Shown here in pieces: positions 24,038 to 36,611 of a DNA stretch of 64,000 nucleotides. The DNA is from Lentinus brumalis. Its lineage: Eukaryota; Basidiomycota; Agaricomycetes; Polyporales; Polyporaceae. The notes under the pieces were generated by a model. It was given only the letters and a program-made list of their open reading frames with translations, had not been told where the DNA came from and searched no databases. Location: the NCBI GenBank assembly GCA_001792895.1, contig MARA01000001.1, positions 2,480,001-2,544,000 of the forward strand, written 5' to 3'. Numbering within the stretch: the stretch's first letter is position 1; each line of letters begins with the position of its first letter. The position numbers were made by a program, and so were the translations under genes.

Positions 24038-24118
24038 TGGACATGTCCGGGATTGAACCGGACCCCTCTCGCATGCTTGGTGCTAAGCGAGCGTGATAAC
24101 CAACTACACCACATGCCC
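24038..24118 (-). tRNA. tRNA-Ala(AGC) with 7-nt intron
   Basis: On the minus strand the 81-nt gene folds into a full cloverleaf. The acceptor arms are GGGCATG/CATGTCC, and the T arm is TCCGG/CCGGA with loop TTCAATC. The anticodon stem is CTCGC/GCGAG, enclosing a 14-nt loop TTAGCACCAAGCAT. Removing 7 nt leaves the normal loop TTAGCAT with anticodon AGC, so the gene has a short intron next to the anticodon. The discriminator base is A, and the tRNA without intron is 74 nt. Confidence 0.93.
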
Positions 24119-24264
24119 GCGGAAGGCGAAACGCTATGGCCATTACGACAGTCGACGTTTGAGACTGTGAAGGACTGGCCAAATAAGGTGTACTAGAGTC
24201 TTAATATGGAAACGTCGGTGACGAACAAACCTTCCGAGTTGTACGAACCTTATTTCGTCGGGGG

Positions 24265-24271
24265 TATATAA
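24265..24271 (+). promoter_or_regulatory. TATA box upstream of ABC copy 1
   Basis: TATATAA lies 10 nt before the left edge of the repeated unit, followed by a CT-rich leader. It belongs to copy 1 only, because the repeat begins downstream of it. Copies 2 and 3 have different upstream DNA. Confidence 0.6.
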
Positions 24272-24329
24272 GACGGTGAGTCGACTGTAGTCAGAGGAAT
24301 CCCCCTTCCCTCCCCCCACTTCCCAGTCG

Positions 24330-24530
24330 ATGTCGGACTTGGACGCGGTTCAATCGACCCTCCACACATCCACTCTACACATACCAGTCACGGTACGGTC
24401 ATCCCAAGGAGGCAACAGGCGCATCAATACTCGCAAGCCCGTTCGCGTGGATTCACCGGTCACCGGTCACCACAGTAACCGGCAGGCGGCAGCATCGAGT
24501 CAGGCTCAGGCTGAGCGCAAGTGCTCGTGA
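24330..24530 (+). other. Possible upstream ORF in ABC copy 1 leader
   Basis: A 66-codon frame (MSDLDAVQSTLHTS...) sits about 340 nt before the transporter start, behind a CT-rich leader. In copies 2 and 3 the equivalent frame (36706 and 48724 on) has a 1-nt insertion and ends differently. It may be an upstream ORF that dampens translation, or simply chance; there is no domain. Confidence 0.3.
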
Positions 24531-24865
24531 GTCACTGGCAACTGCCAAGTCGCTGTGCTCCTCGAACTCTCTCCGTGCGCTTCTGCCGTCCGACGATTCG
24601 GACGGCTTCATCAAGGTTTCATTGGCTGAGAGCGAGAGAGTAGTCGCGCGCAAGTTACCCGGGGGCTTGAAACTCCTTCCTCAGTCTTACGCGCGCGAGA
24701 AGCTCCCTCGCTTCTGCCACGGTCGGTCCCGCGTCCCATCACTCGCTCCGGTGGACACGCAAACCATGCACGGCGCGAATCGTCCGTCGTCCATACTTAT
24801 ATCTCTAATGTCCACCTGATGTCTTACATGACCATCCTGCTCCTTTGATACTCCCCGACGCCGCC

Positions 24866-26151
24866 ATGCGGAATCCGTTCCGTCGCACACCTGCGCCTCC
24901 TGCGTACGGCAAGGGGCAGGTCGTTCCCGAGACTAGAGCTTCGTGAGTACTTACACCCGTTGATCGCGCACCTCCTGTCGTTGGTCACCGCGTATCGTCC
25001 TAACCCCAGTGTACCTGGTGGCACCGGAGTTCTCCGTCCTGTGGCCAAGTGCATAGTCCAGTCCACTGACAACACACCAACCAGACCGCTGTCCAGACTT
25101 CTCTTCTCATGGCTGGATCCCTTGCTGTCTGTGGGCTTCTCTCGCCCGCTGCAGGCTGACGGTACGCATACTTGATCTCACCGCATCCGATGCCTGCTCT
25201 GACGCGGACGCACCTCTCTGGAGACTTCTGGTCTCTGCCCGACTCCCGTCTCACGGGACGCATGACCGAGCGCGTAGAGGAGGAGTTCTACAAGCAGTGT
25301 TCCCCCGAAGAGCGTCCTGCCATCCTCCTTGACACTGGGCAGGCGTCGTCAGTCGACAATCGAAGCGGAGACGTGACGCGCCATTCGTCTCAGTCGTCAC
25401 AAAAAGATGGACCGGAAGAGGAGACTGCAGAAGCGAAGGGCGCGGCTGCGGCGACACCAAAGTCCGAGCCGTCGCTTCTGAAGGCCCTTCATGGCGTGTT
25501 TTGGCGCCAGTTCTGGACAGCTGGTGTGCTCAAGCTCGTCGCTGGTACGTGGCAGCATAGCATCTGGGTCCTGACGACGTCGACGAGACCGTGTTTGGCA
25601 GATACCCTGAATACCACTACCCCGCTTGTCAACCAGCTCCTTCTCTCGTGGCTCACTGCTTCGTACGTCTACTCCCGTGCCAGCGACGAGGAGCGCTCGG
25701 TTATCCCAAAGCCGCAAGGGATTGGCTACGGCATCGGCCTTGCATTTGCTATCTTCGCAATGCAAGGTACGCACATACGCTGCTTCTTCCAGATACGCTG
25801 ACTTATTTTTGACGACAGAGGTCTCCGGTCTGGTATGTAAACCATATTGCGGCATCTACGTGGGTAGCAGAGGCTGACCACACACGGTCCCCAGATGCAA
25901 AACCACTACCTGATGGGTAGGTGCTTCTTCCATTTCAATTTTCGGTTTGGCTCAGCGCAGGACATGTAGTTGCAATGACGAACGGTCTGTGCATCCGGAG
26001 CAGTATCATTGGTGCTATCTTCCGGAAGGCATTGCGGCTTAGCGGGAGACTCGGAGCGCGTATCAAGCACGCTGCACGACAGCGGGCGGACTGCCAGTGC
26101 GACTATGCGGCGTGTGTGCCGGCGCGGCGGCGTGTGGACGGACACGGCTAG
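24866..26151 (+). pseudogene. ABC-C transporter 5' fragment, copy 1
   Basis: Exons 24866-24942, 25085-25161, 25224-25544, 25602-25766, 25819-25832, 25895-25916 and 25970-26151 join without frameshift to 285 residues. The sequence equals the first seven exons of the complete transporter (copy 3) until the SGRARIKH helix region. There copy 1 gains 6 and then 7 nt relative to copy 3 and runs into unrelated sequence, stopping at TAG 26149-26151. The product would contain only the N-terminal part and the first helices of the first membrane domain, with no nucleotide-binding domain, so it cannot be a transporter. The clean frame suggests recent truncation or some constraint. Confidence 0.85.
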
Positions 26152-26220
26152 ACCCCGGGCGGGCCGCGGGTGCGGTGCCTGTGCCATCCCGTTGCAGCAA
26201 GAAAGCGAAACTCAGGGAGC

Positions 26221-26320
26221 CAGGCAGTCAGGGACTCAGCCAGGCAGTCAGGGACTCAGCCAGGCAGTCAGGGACTCGGCCAGGCAGTCAGGGACTCGGC
26301 CAGGCAGTCAGGGAGTGGGA
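26221..26320. repeat. 20-bp minisatellite at ABC/X junction, unit 1
   Basis: Five head-to-tail copies of CAGGCAGTCAGGGACTCAGC, the last degenerate. It lies 70 nt after the truncated transporter's stop codon. Unit 2 has about 2.7 copies at the same place. Confidence 0.95.
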
Positions 26321-26365
26321 CGGGGAGTGGGGAGTGGGACGGGGAGGGAGGGAGACGGGTGGGAC
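26311..26365 (+). other. G-rich tract with quadruplex potential, unit 1
   Basis: At least six runs of three or four G separated by 1-3 nt follow the minisatellite directly. The pattern meets the usual G-quadruplex rule on the plus strand. Unit 2 has a similar tract at about 38650-38700. Confidence 0.7.
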
Positions 26366-28549
26366 ACAGCAGGGGACGGAAGACGTGTATTCGTGTAGCT
26401 ACTACAGCGCGGAATATATTTTCTACTCTGCAGACTGCCCCGCCTCGCCGTCGTCTGACCCCGCGACCCGACTACACGCTAACGAAGTCCTGTACCGACG
26501 CTCCGATTGCGTTCGCCCAGCCGCAGTCTTGTTGCCCGGATTCCTCGTGCACTCGTGGCTGCACACCTCGACGATTGCCCGGAGCTCGACCGCGTCAGTC
26601 CTCTGGGGCTCGGACGGCCAGCGTCGTCGACCGTGGTGCCAGAAACTGCTGCAAGACGGACGGTGAGCACCTCACAATGAGCTTCACTCACGGCGAACTT
26701 GCGCCACACCCTTGCCGCCTAGATGTGCCTGTTGAGACGTCTAATCAGTGCCCGGAACTTGCAACGCTGCAGAGAAGATCCATACTACTCGCCTCTGCAA
26801 GCAGCTATGCTGTGCGAAGGCTTCGACGTGCCGCGAGCGCGAACTGAGCCGCACGAATAATCTGGACACCGTCAGTCAACGCAAGAAGTCCGTGACAGTG
26901 ACTAGCTACGCACCTTAAGCTCTGAGTCTCCGGTGGAGGAGCTGCTGCTGCAAGTCCGCAACTTTGCTGCCAGTTGCCTTGCGCAGACGGGCGTTGAGAT
27001 GGCAAGATCTCGCCGCCCGCCTCTCGATCTCCTTCAGCGCCATCTGAGCGACTGAGCGATCGACCGAGGTCGTCTGGGGAGATGTGGCAGTCGACACAGA
27101 ACTGCCAGCACGACCTGATGCTGCATCCTGGAGGTTCGTCCGCCGCCGCGCCGTGCGAAGTCTGAAACAACCGGCAGAAGAGTAAGTATCACGCACCACA
27201 ACGTAGACGGAGACGGTACGTACATCGCTCTTCCCGGACGGTGTCCTGCACGAGATCTTGATCGCCGTCGTTGCAGAGCCGCTCCCTCGGTACTGGTTCC
27301 TCAGCAGACTGCTGCTGGTCGCTGTTCGTAGCGTCCTGCATTCGAGGCGGTCCTCGAAGATGACCTAACGACCTACAGATGCCAGTCAATCAGCAAGCGG
27401 ACATCATTTTACATGCAGAAGTCTCGTACCTTCGCGGTGCGCTCAGCAGTCGGAGCCGCCGGACAAGTCGGGCCCTGACTGCCCGAGGACTCGTCAATGG
27501 GAGAAGCGGGAGGACATGAAGCCCGCAGCACTGAGGGCACTGTCGCAGTTGCCGTCATGAAGTCGTCATCACGAATGCGGGCTTCGGAGCCAACGGACTT
27601 CGGGAGAGACCGTCGGGGCGAGGGAAACGGGCAGCTCGGCGTACTGTAGCGTCCGCCGACTCGCCAAATCAGTCACTCACCAAGTCAACGGATGTGGCCG
27701 GGTACACACCATCAATATGTGCCCGAGGCTGTCGGATATGCCAGAGGACTAGCTGCACAAGTAGTTCTGTCAGTTCAGTACGTGCGAGTCTGCCATGCGA
27801 ACGTGTACTCACAGGTAGACTTCACGCCGTGGCCGGGAGGCGCAACTTGGAAGTGCAACCGTGTGCTCTGTGTCGGCATCACGCCACATACACCATCCTA
27901 GACCACCAGACTGGTATCAGCAAAGAAACTACCAACACACTGACGGGCTACTCACTCATGGTTCAGCGGGCCACGTACGGGGAAGCAGTGGACGTTTAAA
28001 CGCGTCTCGTCGCTGCTGCCGCGCGGTGCGCCCAGCGCCTATCGGGACAGGGCGCGATCCACGATCTCCGAAGGCCGCGTCGCGTCTCTTCCTGTTTCCA
28101 CCACCATACCGCCGTCAACGGACTCCCACAAGTCTCTGTCGCCTGCCTCCACCGCTCCGATACCCTTGCCAAGCCGTCTGTGTTGCCTGCTGAAGCTGGA
28201 GGTACATCAGCTCAAGTATGCCGCCAAGACGCGAACCAACTGGTACGTACCTCTCCATTATCATCCTGCCGTGTTGCGCGACAGTAGTCTGTACACTGTC
28301 GTTGTCCGTCTTGACGTCGAAGAAGGCATCGCGCTGCACAACAGTCTCCAGGTCAGTCCTCATTCATACACGGCAGCAGAAGAGGTACGTACGAACTAGG
28401 GCGTTCTGCGGGCGGTCGAAGACGAGGGACGGCGTCCAGGTATCACACCGCTGGTTGCGCGGCTTGACGGATGGATTTGCTGGCTGAGGAGATCGTGGCT
28501 GGAGAGTTGAGACAGGCCAGGAAGGTGCTTCACCATCGCGCGCGACGCG

Positions 28550-28557
28550 TGACGTCA
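28550..28557. promoter_or_regulatory. CRE palindrome TGACGTCA inside X
   Basis: A perfect 8-bp ATF/CREB-type site in a stretch well conserved between units (second copy near 40838). It may be fortuitous; two more occur at the right ends of the units. Confidence 0.35.
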
Positions 28558-31500
28558 GCCTACATCCGAAAGAGGCAAGTCGTGGGCGCGAGCGTCGAAC
28601 GACGTGCGTATCTTTGCTTTGCCCCTGCACGATCTATGCTTGGACTTGCTGCACATGTGCTCTTAACTTGTCTTGACTTCGTTGTCGACCGAAAGCGACC
28701 TGATTGAACCGCTCGGACACACTCACCGTGGGACCTCTGCAGCTGGACACGGTGAGTGCGATATCGCAGAGTTCGTGTTCCCATCGGAAACCCAATCTGC
28801 TGCGCGATGTAAGTAGGAACAGACATACTGGCATCAGGTACGTCCATGTACCTGCGAGAATGCCCCACCCTGGGACACGTCATTCGCCTCTCCCGCCGCC
28901 TCCACGAGAGGCGGAGAGGCGGAGGGCTCGGGCAAGACGCAGTACTCGACCCTACAAGCAGAACTGGTCAGTAAGTGCGTGACGAATGGTACTCAGCAGT
29001 AGCTCACCTTTTGAGTTCAACAACCGGTGCACACGAGCTTCGTTCGCTGGTCTGAGGGTCGAGCTAAGACTGCAGATGCCGGCAGTTGCAGGTAAGGAGA
29101 CGCAGTGCCGTTCTTCGCAGCTACATCCGTGCTCACCGATGCCCTGTCCGTCGTTCCGGGCAGGCCTTCTAGTGACGTTCAGCGAGCACACAGCGGCTTG
29201 CGAGCAGTCTGCGACCAGCGATGTGGGGTGAGATGTTATTCGCATTAGTCATAAGAAGGTACGCACCTTGATCTCTCGACGGCGAGTGCTTCGAGAATGT
29301 CGTGTAGGAAGACCTCAGACTGACAGAAGCTTGTTCAAGCCCTCCATCTCCAGGCCATGACCTTGCGAGCAGAAAAGCACGTCAGCCGTCAGCCAAGGTG
29401 TACACCCGATAACGACGCGCGGCGACGCGTATCTGAAGCTCTGGTAACTCACAGGAGACAGATCGAGGCCAGCACACGCGTCGGCGCGTCGATCTCGCCG
29501 ACTCAGACGTGTTGAATGAATTATTTCAAGGCTATCTTCACGCGTTCTGCACGTCCGCGGCCAGAGACGAACTCGTAAGTGAGGGAACCAGGACAGTACA
29601 GGCGGGGCTGGATGCTTACCACAGACACAGCACTCCGTCCAATGTCAGTACGACTGACTGGCTGCCAGAGGACAGCACGGCGACGATCAGTGCGCTCGAT
29701 ACGCTCGACGGCATGGTAGTGGGAGCCAGGTGGGGATGGGGTCATGTAGGACGTGGATGGAGCAGACGGGGCCATGGTGACCGTTGGAAGAGAGGTCCGT
29801 GGGAGTCCCCGCTGTCGTTGCATCGTGGAGATGCCGCGGCCGGAGTGGGCGGGGAGGCTCAACAATGTTCAGTATATCGGAGAGTGAATACATATTGGAA
29901 TCATTGAATGGTTAAACAGAGTGCAATAAAGCAAACGCAAGGACTGCCTTTCATGAATATCTGCGGTGCAGTATATCAGTATTCTCCTCGATAGTCCAGG
30001 GAATATGCAGCGGCCGCCGGTAAAGAGGTCTTGCGATAGGCGCAGTCCTTCTGAGCATGCGCGACATGACGGAGCGCTGTAAAACTTCCATGGTTAGCCT
30101 GAGAGCCGTGCGAACCCCGTTCGTGACAGATGCCCGTTCTGGCTGACATGACTCCTTCATTTCTGCGTACATGACTTTGTCCAGTCTTGGCTTGCAATGT
30201 CATATGTTGAAGGCTCGTAGGGCAATAGTATACCAAGCATCGAGTCCTGCAGAGTGACAGAAGTCAGCGACCAGGAGAAGAAACCCTGAGGAAGGTGGTG
30301 CCGCTACACGTAAATGATACATGCCCTGGCTTCGAGAAGCCACTGATCGGCAAATGTTGCTTCGCAGTCAGACTCCGAGAGAGGCGGTTCCAGCCACCTC
30401 AAGCTCCCAAGACAATTGCAGGACTCTCTGAAATTTACCAGGCCCTGCACACTGATGTTTGTTGGCTGGAAGCATCTGGTTTTGCTGTAGTATACCTCTT
30501 GAGGGTCAGGATGAGGCCTAGGGAAGGGTGGCAGCAGGTCAAACGGCGGCGGACGCTGTCAAGGCGGCTTTTCATATTAGACCAGCTTCGATTTCTCGGT
30601 TAATGGGTAACACGTTGTGAGGTTAGGCCGCCATGAGAGCGTGCATTCCTCAGGTACGCTTGTCAGAATATCCTCACGCCACTCGAGATGCCAGCAGTTT
30701 TGCCCGAAAATAGATCCGTCTCCACAATGTATAGTGCCCTGCAGAATAACATCCTGCCAAAAAACACAGTCTATACTAGTGTATTACTTGGGAGATCCCC
30801 AGCTCCAACGTCTTGTTGTAGAGTGAGGCAAGCTGGAAGCTAAAGCGGCAGACTTCAAGTTGGTTAAACTGGACTCAAGTCAGACTGTGTTATGATAAAC
30901 AATAATTGAAGATAGACTCCTGCCAAGGGTACATCATGTACTCTCAAGGACCCAATGAGCTTCAGTTAGCGATTCTGACAAGAGAGGAGCTGGGGAGCGA
31001 TGCCGGAGTCCGCGTCGGAGACTCGGAGGTGGTGCCAGAAGCGGGCATGAACGAAAAAGGGAATCTAAGCGCTCTTCGAAATCGCAACCTTCTGTGATAG
31101 CGCGCGGCCGCTCTGTGCTCAGACTGCTCTCAAACTGCTCGCCGCGAGCCTGTAATCCATCTCAACTGTTTACGTAAGGCGTCTGGTACATATGCAGCGG
31201 CGTATGAAATGATACAGCACCAATCATCTGCAGCAACTGGGCAGGCAACAGGATGGTCGAACACCGCATCCCCTGAACATACATCCGTCGAACAACATCT
31301 CCTCACAAGAGTATCAATCTGATCACTCTAGCGTCTACACCCTGTGTAAGCATGTGCTATAGCAGATGTTCTGATACTCACAATAGCTCCGGAATTGCAG
31401 GAAATACGCGGAAATGGTCGCTTTCGAGGACCCTGTCCTCCTCCTTTCGTCCGCGGACTCTACGAGAAAACTGTGAGCCGTAAATTGTGCATCAGCTTCT

Positions 31501-34500
31501 TAGCGTCTATCTTACGGTATACTCACACACTCATGCAGCCGAGACATTCTTCGCCCGTCTGAAATGCGCTAGTCTCGGTACTCTGCAACTTCGCCCGCTC
31601 TGGCCCTGTTTCGCCGTGTCGCCTTCTGGTTGGACAAGCCCTCCACCGTGCTCCGCCGTGCGAACTCTGGTCGTTCAACAAGTTAAGGTTCTGCCTCTCG
31701 TGACTCGGGCTGCAGAACATCTATAAGTACCCCGTCATCTCGACGACTCCCGGGCAACACCCCCATGCCCGTCCCAATGCCCGTCCCATGTGTGCCCCCA
31801 TACCATCCTCCGTACCCGTCCGCATACTTGACCCTCACGCATACTGTTGCATTTACCCTACACTCCCGACTACGCATGTTACTACTCACTCCTCTCGTCT
31901 TCTCCTCGACTACATTACGCTACAGCGATCCTCCGAGTCGAGCACATACTCCGAGTCCTCCTTCTTCCTTCTCGTTTCCCTGATCACTGCATCAACTCTC
32001 GTGGGCCCGGCTCATATACCCTCTTTAGCATATCTTTTACTACTTGTCCTTGTTTGCTCGTATCTCACCGCTCTACTTCATCCTGCTCCATATGCTACAC
32101 TGTCCATTCGCACAGAGTACACGCTGCCGGTGAGCTGGTTTCAAGTACTCCCGCACACGCCATAGCTCTGACACCCACCTACAGCCAGATACTATGTTCA
32201 GCACTGTCGCAGGAGGGCAGTAGTAGAGGGTACGTCTTCGATGCTCTCCATCAGGCTCCATGCTTGTAATACGACTGACTGTCACCATCTTCTCGTAGGC
32301 TCAAGGGTTCTGAGGGCCGGCGTCCCAACTTCACATTTACTGCATCATGAGGTAAGCTCGACATTGTCCATGCACTCAGCTAAGCCACAGTACTTCCTCA
32401 GAACTTCGACGCGTTTCTGCTGCGCGGCATCTTCGCGACTCGAGGTACGTCGGCTGGTGAAGTCAACGGTCTCTGTCTCCCCTTATCTCTACAAAGATTC
32501 TGACCTCTCTCTTTTCAACAGGGCAACGAATAAGTACGTCGTCTCTTGCGAGGTGCCGGGCGCATGGACCGGTAGGTCTCATGCTCAAGTTTGAACACGG
32601 CATTGTGCTAACTCGTTACGTTCCTTATGCACTGCAGCTATCGTGATCTTCGTAGCTCTGTCAAGACAGGCTTTCCATTGTTGAAGCTTCAACCTCGCCT
32701 CGCTCGCTCGCGGCTTCGAAGTAATCGCGCCAAGGTTCGTACCTACAGTGTGTACAATGCCGCCGATTGCTCACTATTTAACAGAGGAATCCTGGTGTTG
32801 TTCGAGTGCTGGGCATTGGATGCTCGCCCGGAGTGTCCTATGGTAGCATGCAGTCACCGGACGATGATGTCCGTGAGCTGCAGATCAGGTACGAGCCTGT
32901 TCGGCTTCATGTGCGCGTATAACATAGTACTGACTTGCGTCCAGTCTTGCAGCGGCAGACTCGCCGGTAGCACTGGCACAAGCGTCGCAAGCTCTCGATA
33001 CCGCGAGCTTCCGGCGCGTTCGGTCTGCGAATCGCGGGCGCACACCACGGTAAGTGTCCGAACACGAGTCTCAGGTTGTACTTTCATGACTTCAAGTCCC
33101 CCGACAGGATTCACTTGAGCACTACACGGCTACACGACACCGCTGAAACGTTGCGACTGCTACAGCTATCGGGAGACCGAGCTGATCTACAGGTGATTCC
33201 GCCGTCGCTTTCGGTTCGCACGCATCGCAGGCTGACATGGGACTTCAATAGAGCTCGTACTAGATACTTATGACTACGCGACCGCCGGTAAGTGTTCGTC
33301 ATATCCAGTAATCCGCGAAGAGTGGAGAAGCGTTTACTGACTACGAGTACTGCAGCTCAATCATCATGTCCGTCCTCCGGGAGGCCGGCGGCCTCCCGCC
33401 GCAAGTCTTGTTCACGCAACCTCAGGACGAACTCCGGCCCGACGAGGAGCGACACGACTCGTTCACAACGCCACTCGCGATGCGGCAACCAGATAAGTAT
33501 ATTCGTGAACAAGCAGTAGCTACGTACACGGTACAATCTCTCTCTACGCTCTGCCTTTCTCGGGCAACGCGGTCCAGTGCACGCCGCACGCACAGATCGC
33601 CTCCGCTGCGTCGCAGAAGCCCGGAGCACACCCGATATCCGCGGTGCGCTCCGGGCCTCTGTGTCCAGTGTCGCCCCGTGTTTCCGCGATTCCTGAACCG
33701 GGCGGTGTGAATGTCTTCGCGGACCGCGGTTCGGCCGCTGTGCCGGAGTTGTAAGCCTGGAGCTTCGTGTAGGCCGCCGCAGCCGGGCTGTTAGTTGTCT
33801 TGCTCGACAGCTGCGTCGTGATTCGTGGGTCGTGGGCGTGCTGGCCGCCGATTCGGGATGTCTGCCCAGAGAGGCTGTCTTCTAGCTTCTCCAGCCTCTC
33901 CTCGCTGTCACGGGGCTTCGAGTTCTTGCCGTTGACGAAGTCACGCCGCATCATCGAGCTCCGGGCGAGGTTGTCGAGCTTATTCAGTGCCGTGAGAAGT
34001 CCGGAGAGTCGGCGAGTGCGGCGGTCGCCCTGTCCGAGTGTGGACCGCGCGGGCGGCGGGTCTGAGACTTGCGGGCGTGCGAGCCATAGATAGCGGCGTG
34101 CTCGTTGCGTATCGTGCGTCGAGCACGATCGTCCTAGTCGGTGCTGATTTCGGGCTTGGGAGAGCCGTTGGTCGGCCTCGCAGTCGCTGCCCGCCGCGCC
34201 GTCGCCGATTCCTCGTACGTCCTGCGTTCTGGCAGACACGCGAGGCGCGCGCCGCGGTGATACACGTGTCTCCGGGCTCTCAGCGGGGCCAGAACGGCCT
34301 CGGTTGCATCTTGGGTCTTGGTGGGCGGCGGGCGCGAGGCCCGGTCGACGACGGCGATTTGACCAGTCGTCTTGAGCACGCTGCACCGCAAACGAGCCGT
34401 ACCGGGCCAGTATCGCCATCATGCAAACTTGTTTCGCGGCGAACGGGTACGCGTTCCGGCCGGGAGAGCGGCTGCTAGTCCGGGGTGTCGCGAAGTCCGA

Positions 34501-34812
34501 GTCGCCATGAACGCGACGTGCACGACCTCCTCGGAGCGGCGCGAAACCCGGTGCAGACGATGCGTCAGTGTTCACAATACCTGGGAGAGCAGGGTTCGTG
34601 AGAATCGGGCGAGAGACGGGGGAGATATGGCCGGGATACCGACCTGCCCGGCAGCCCGCTCGCCCGACGATGAGATTTCCAAACTCGTCGTGCCGGCGCG
34701 CAGTGTGGCCGTACACAGTCTCGAGGACTAATACGCCACGTCTGAGGTGTTCTGCGGCCGGCCGGACACGGTGCGCGAGTGGGAGAGCCGGCTCGCGCGG
34801 TCGGGTGGCGGA

Positions 34813-35840
34813 AATGCAATGAAATCGCGTCCAAAACGCGATTTTTAGAACCGCCCGGAGCGACGCGGGCGGGGGCTGCCTGGATGCAGAACGTTCACCG
34901 CGAGTCGTCGCACTTGGTTTGACGGTGATAGGGCGGGATTTGGTCGAGATCTGGGGGTTCGCGTGGGCGGCGTCGGCCGAGGAGTCGAGGTCGTCGAGGT
35001 CGACGATGCGGCCTTCTCCGGCCGTGTCGACGGTGCAGGAGACGTCGCTGGCACTCGTTCAACGCGGTGTGGGTAGCTGGGAGGGCGGCGTGAGCGAGGA
35101 GCGCACGGGACAGTCGGTGCATGCCGCCGGGCGGGCAGAATGCAATGAAATCGCACCTGGTAGCGATTTCTAAACCCGCCCGGATCGAAGCGAGAAGCGG
35201 ACGCTTCGATGCGGAACGTTCAACGTCGCTTGCTGAACCTGGTTTCACGGCGATAGGGGGAGAATTGAGGGACTTTTCGGGTGTGCGTGGGCGGGACTGG
35301 CCGAGGAGACGAGAATGTCGAGGCCGTCGGTGCGCCCTCACCAGCCGTGTCGAACGCACAGCGGTGTCGCTGGTGCTTGTGCGACGTACTGCGGCTGCTG
35401 CTGAGGCGGCGTGAGTAGGAGGCGTGCCCAGAGAGTCGGAGGACGCGGCCGGGCGGGAAAATGCAATGAAATCGCGCTCGCAACCGATTTCTCGACCCGG
35501 CCGGATCGAAGCGAGGGGCGGATGCTTCAATGCGGAGTGTTGAACGTTACCTGTAGCACTTGGTTCGCCGGCGATAGGGCGGGAAGCGGGTGAGATATGG
35601 GGGGCGCGGGCGAGATGAGGAGGAGGTCGGGGACGTCGATCCGGCGTTCTCACGCTGTGTCGGGCTTGCATAGATAGTGGTCCAAGTCTGCAGGAGTTGT
35701 AGTAAGTCGTCGTGGGGTTGGTGAGCATGGAGGCCGGCCGGGAGGTCGAGGTCGAGGTCGGTGAGCTATGAAAACGCGCTTTTGACGCAATCCTCGACCG
35801 GCTCAGGCCTCGATCGACGCAAGGCACGCTCGGCCGGTTG
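34813..35840. repeat. Array of ~325-bp monomers with two-part hairpins, unit 1
   Basis: AATGCAATGAAATCGC begins monomers at 34813, 35139 and 35460, and a degraded fourth lies near 35769. Each start is the centre of a hairpin. The inner arms are AAATCGC/GCGATTT, and the outer arms are of the type CCGGGCGGG/CCCGCCCGG (best seen at 35126-35182). After the hairpin come conserved blocks: GATCGAAGCGA, GAACGTTCA, GGCGATAGGG and a TGTCG...GC-rich region. The monomers differ by roughly a quarter to a third, so the array is old. No reading frame is shared among monomers. Confidence 0.85.
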
Positions 35841-36611
35841 CGCGGGGGGGTGTGGGTCGTGTTTGGACGCATGTGCTGCGTTGTATAGAGAGAATACTGC
35901 GAAAACGTGAGCGAAGAGGTAGAGAATCGAGGATTAAACGACGCACACTCGGCCGTTTCGCTCACTTCGTGCATGCCCCGGTTCCTACGGGTCATGGGTA
36001 TCATATCCGTCATGTCGCGCATGTTCGCGATTGCATGCGCAAGCGCAATGGGCAAAGTTTGTGGTGGGCGCGGCCGCGGGTGGGCATAGGACGGGGCGTG
36101 TTGAGTGCCTGTTCGAGGGGGGATGATAGGCGGGTCTTTCGATTGCTTCATGGACGTGTGTCTGGCTGCTTGCGGTAGCACACGACGTGTTCATCGCGGA
36201 CGCGATATGGCCATGGCGGGATACGGGGTCAGCAGCACACAACGTGCGGCACGCACCTCGGAAGGATGTACGATGGGGCGGACAGGTGTCGCACTTGTGG
36301 GGGTCTCCTCACGGGCTTGCACACGCATGGAGATGGATGGAAGACACGTACCGATAGCTCTGCGAGCGGCACACCGTCGGACTCGACCTGATGCAAGAAA
36401 AGTGTATTCAGGTGCTAATACATGCGTTGAACGCGGGGTGGTACTCTCCCATTCGCGACGTGGTGGACGAGCCCAAGGGAGAGCGACGGGCGGCGCGAGT
36501 GCTTGCTGTGCGAGGCGAGAGGCGAGAGGCGAGACAAGAGCGAGCCAGGAGCCAGCAGCGAGCCAGGAGTGAGCTGTCCAACTTGAAGGCGAGAGAGAGA
36601 CGGGAGCTGAG

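Noticed and set aside
33544..34716. 390-codon minus-strand frame in X of unit 1, as a gene
   Set aside because: In unit 2 the equivalent stretch is split among frames by indels, including a 35-nt heptamer expansion; no recognisable motif.
34813..35840. CRISPR array or rDNA spacer for the ~325-bp monomers
   Set aside because: Monomers diverge along their length, have no constant-repeat/variable-spacer pattern, the organism is eukaryotic, and no rRNA gene is nearby.
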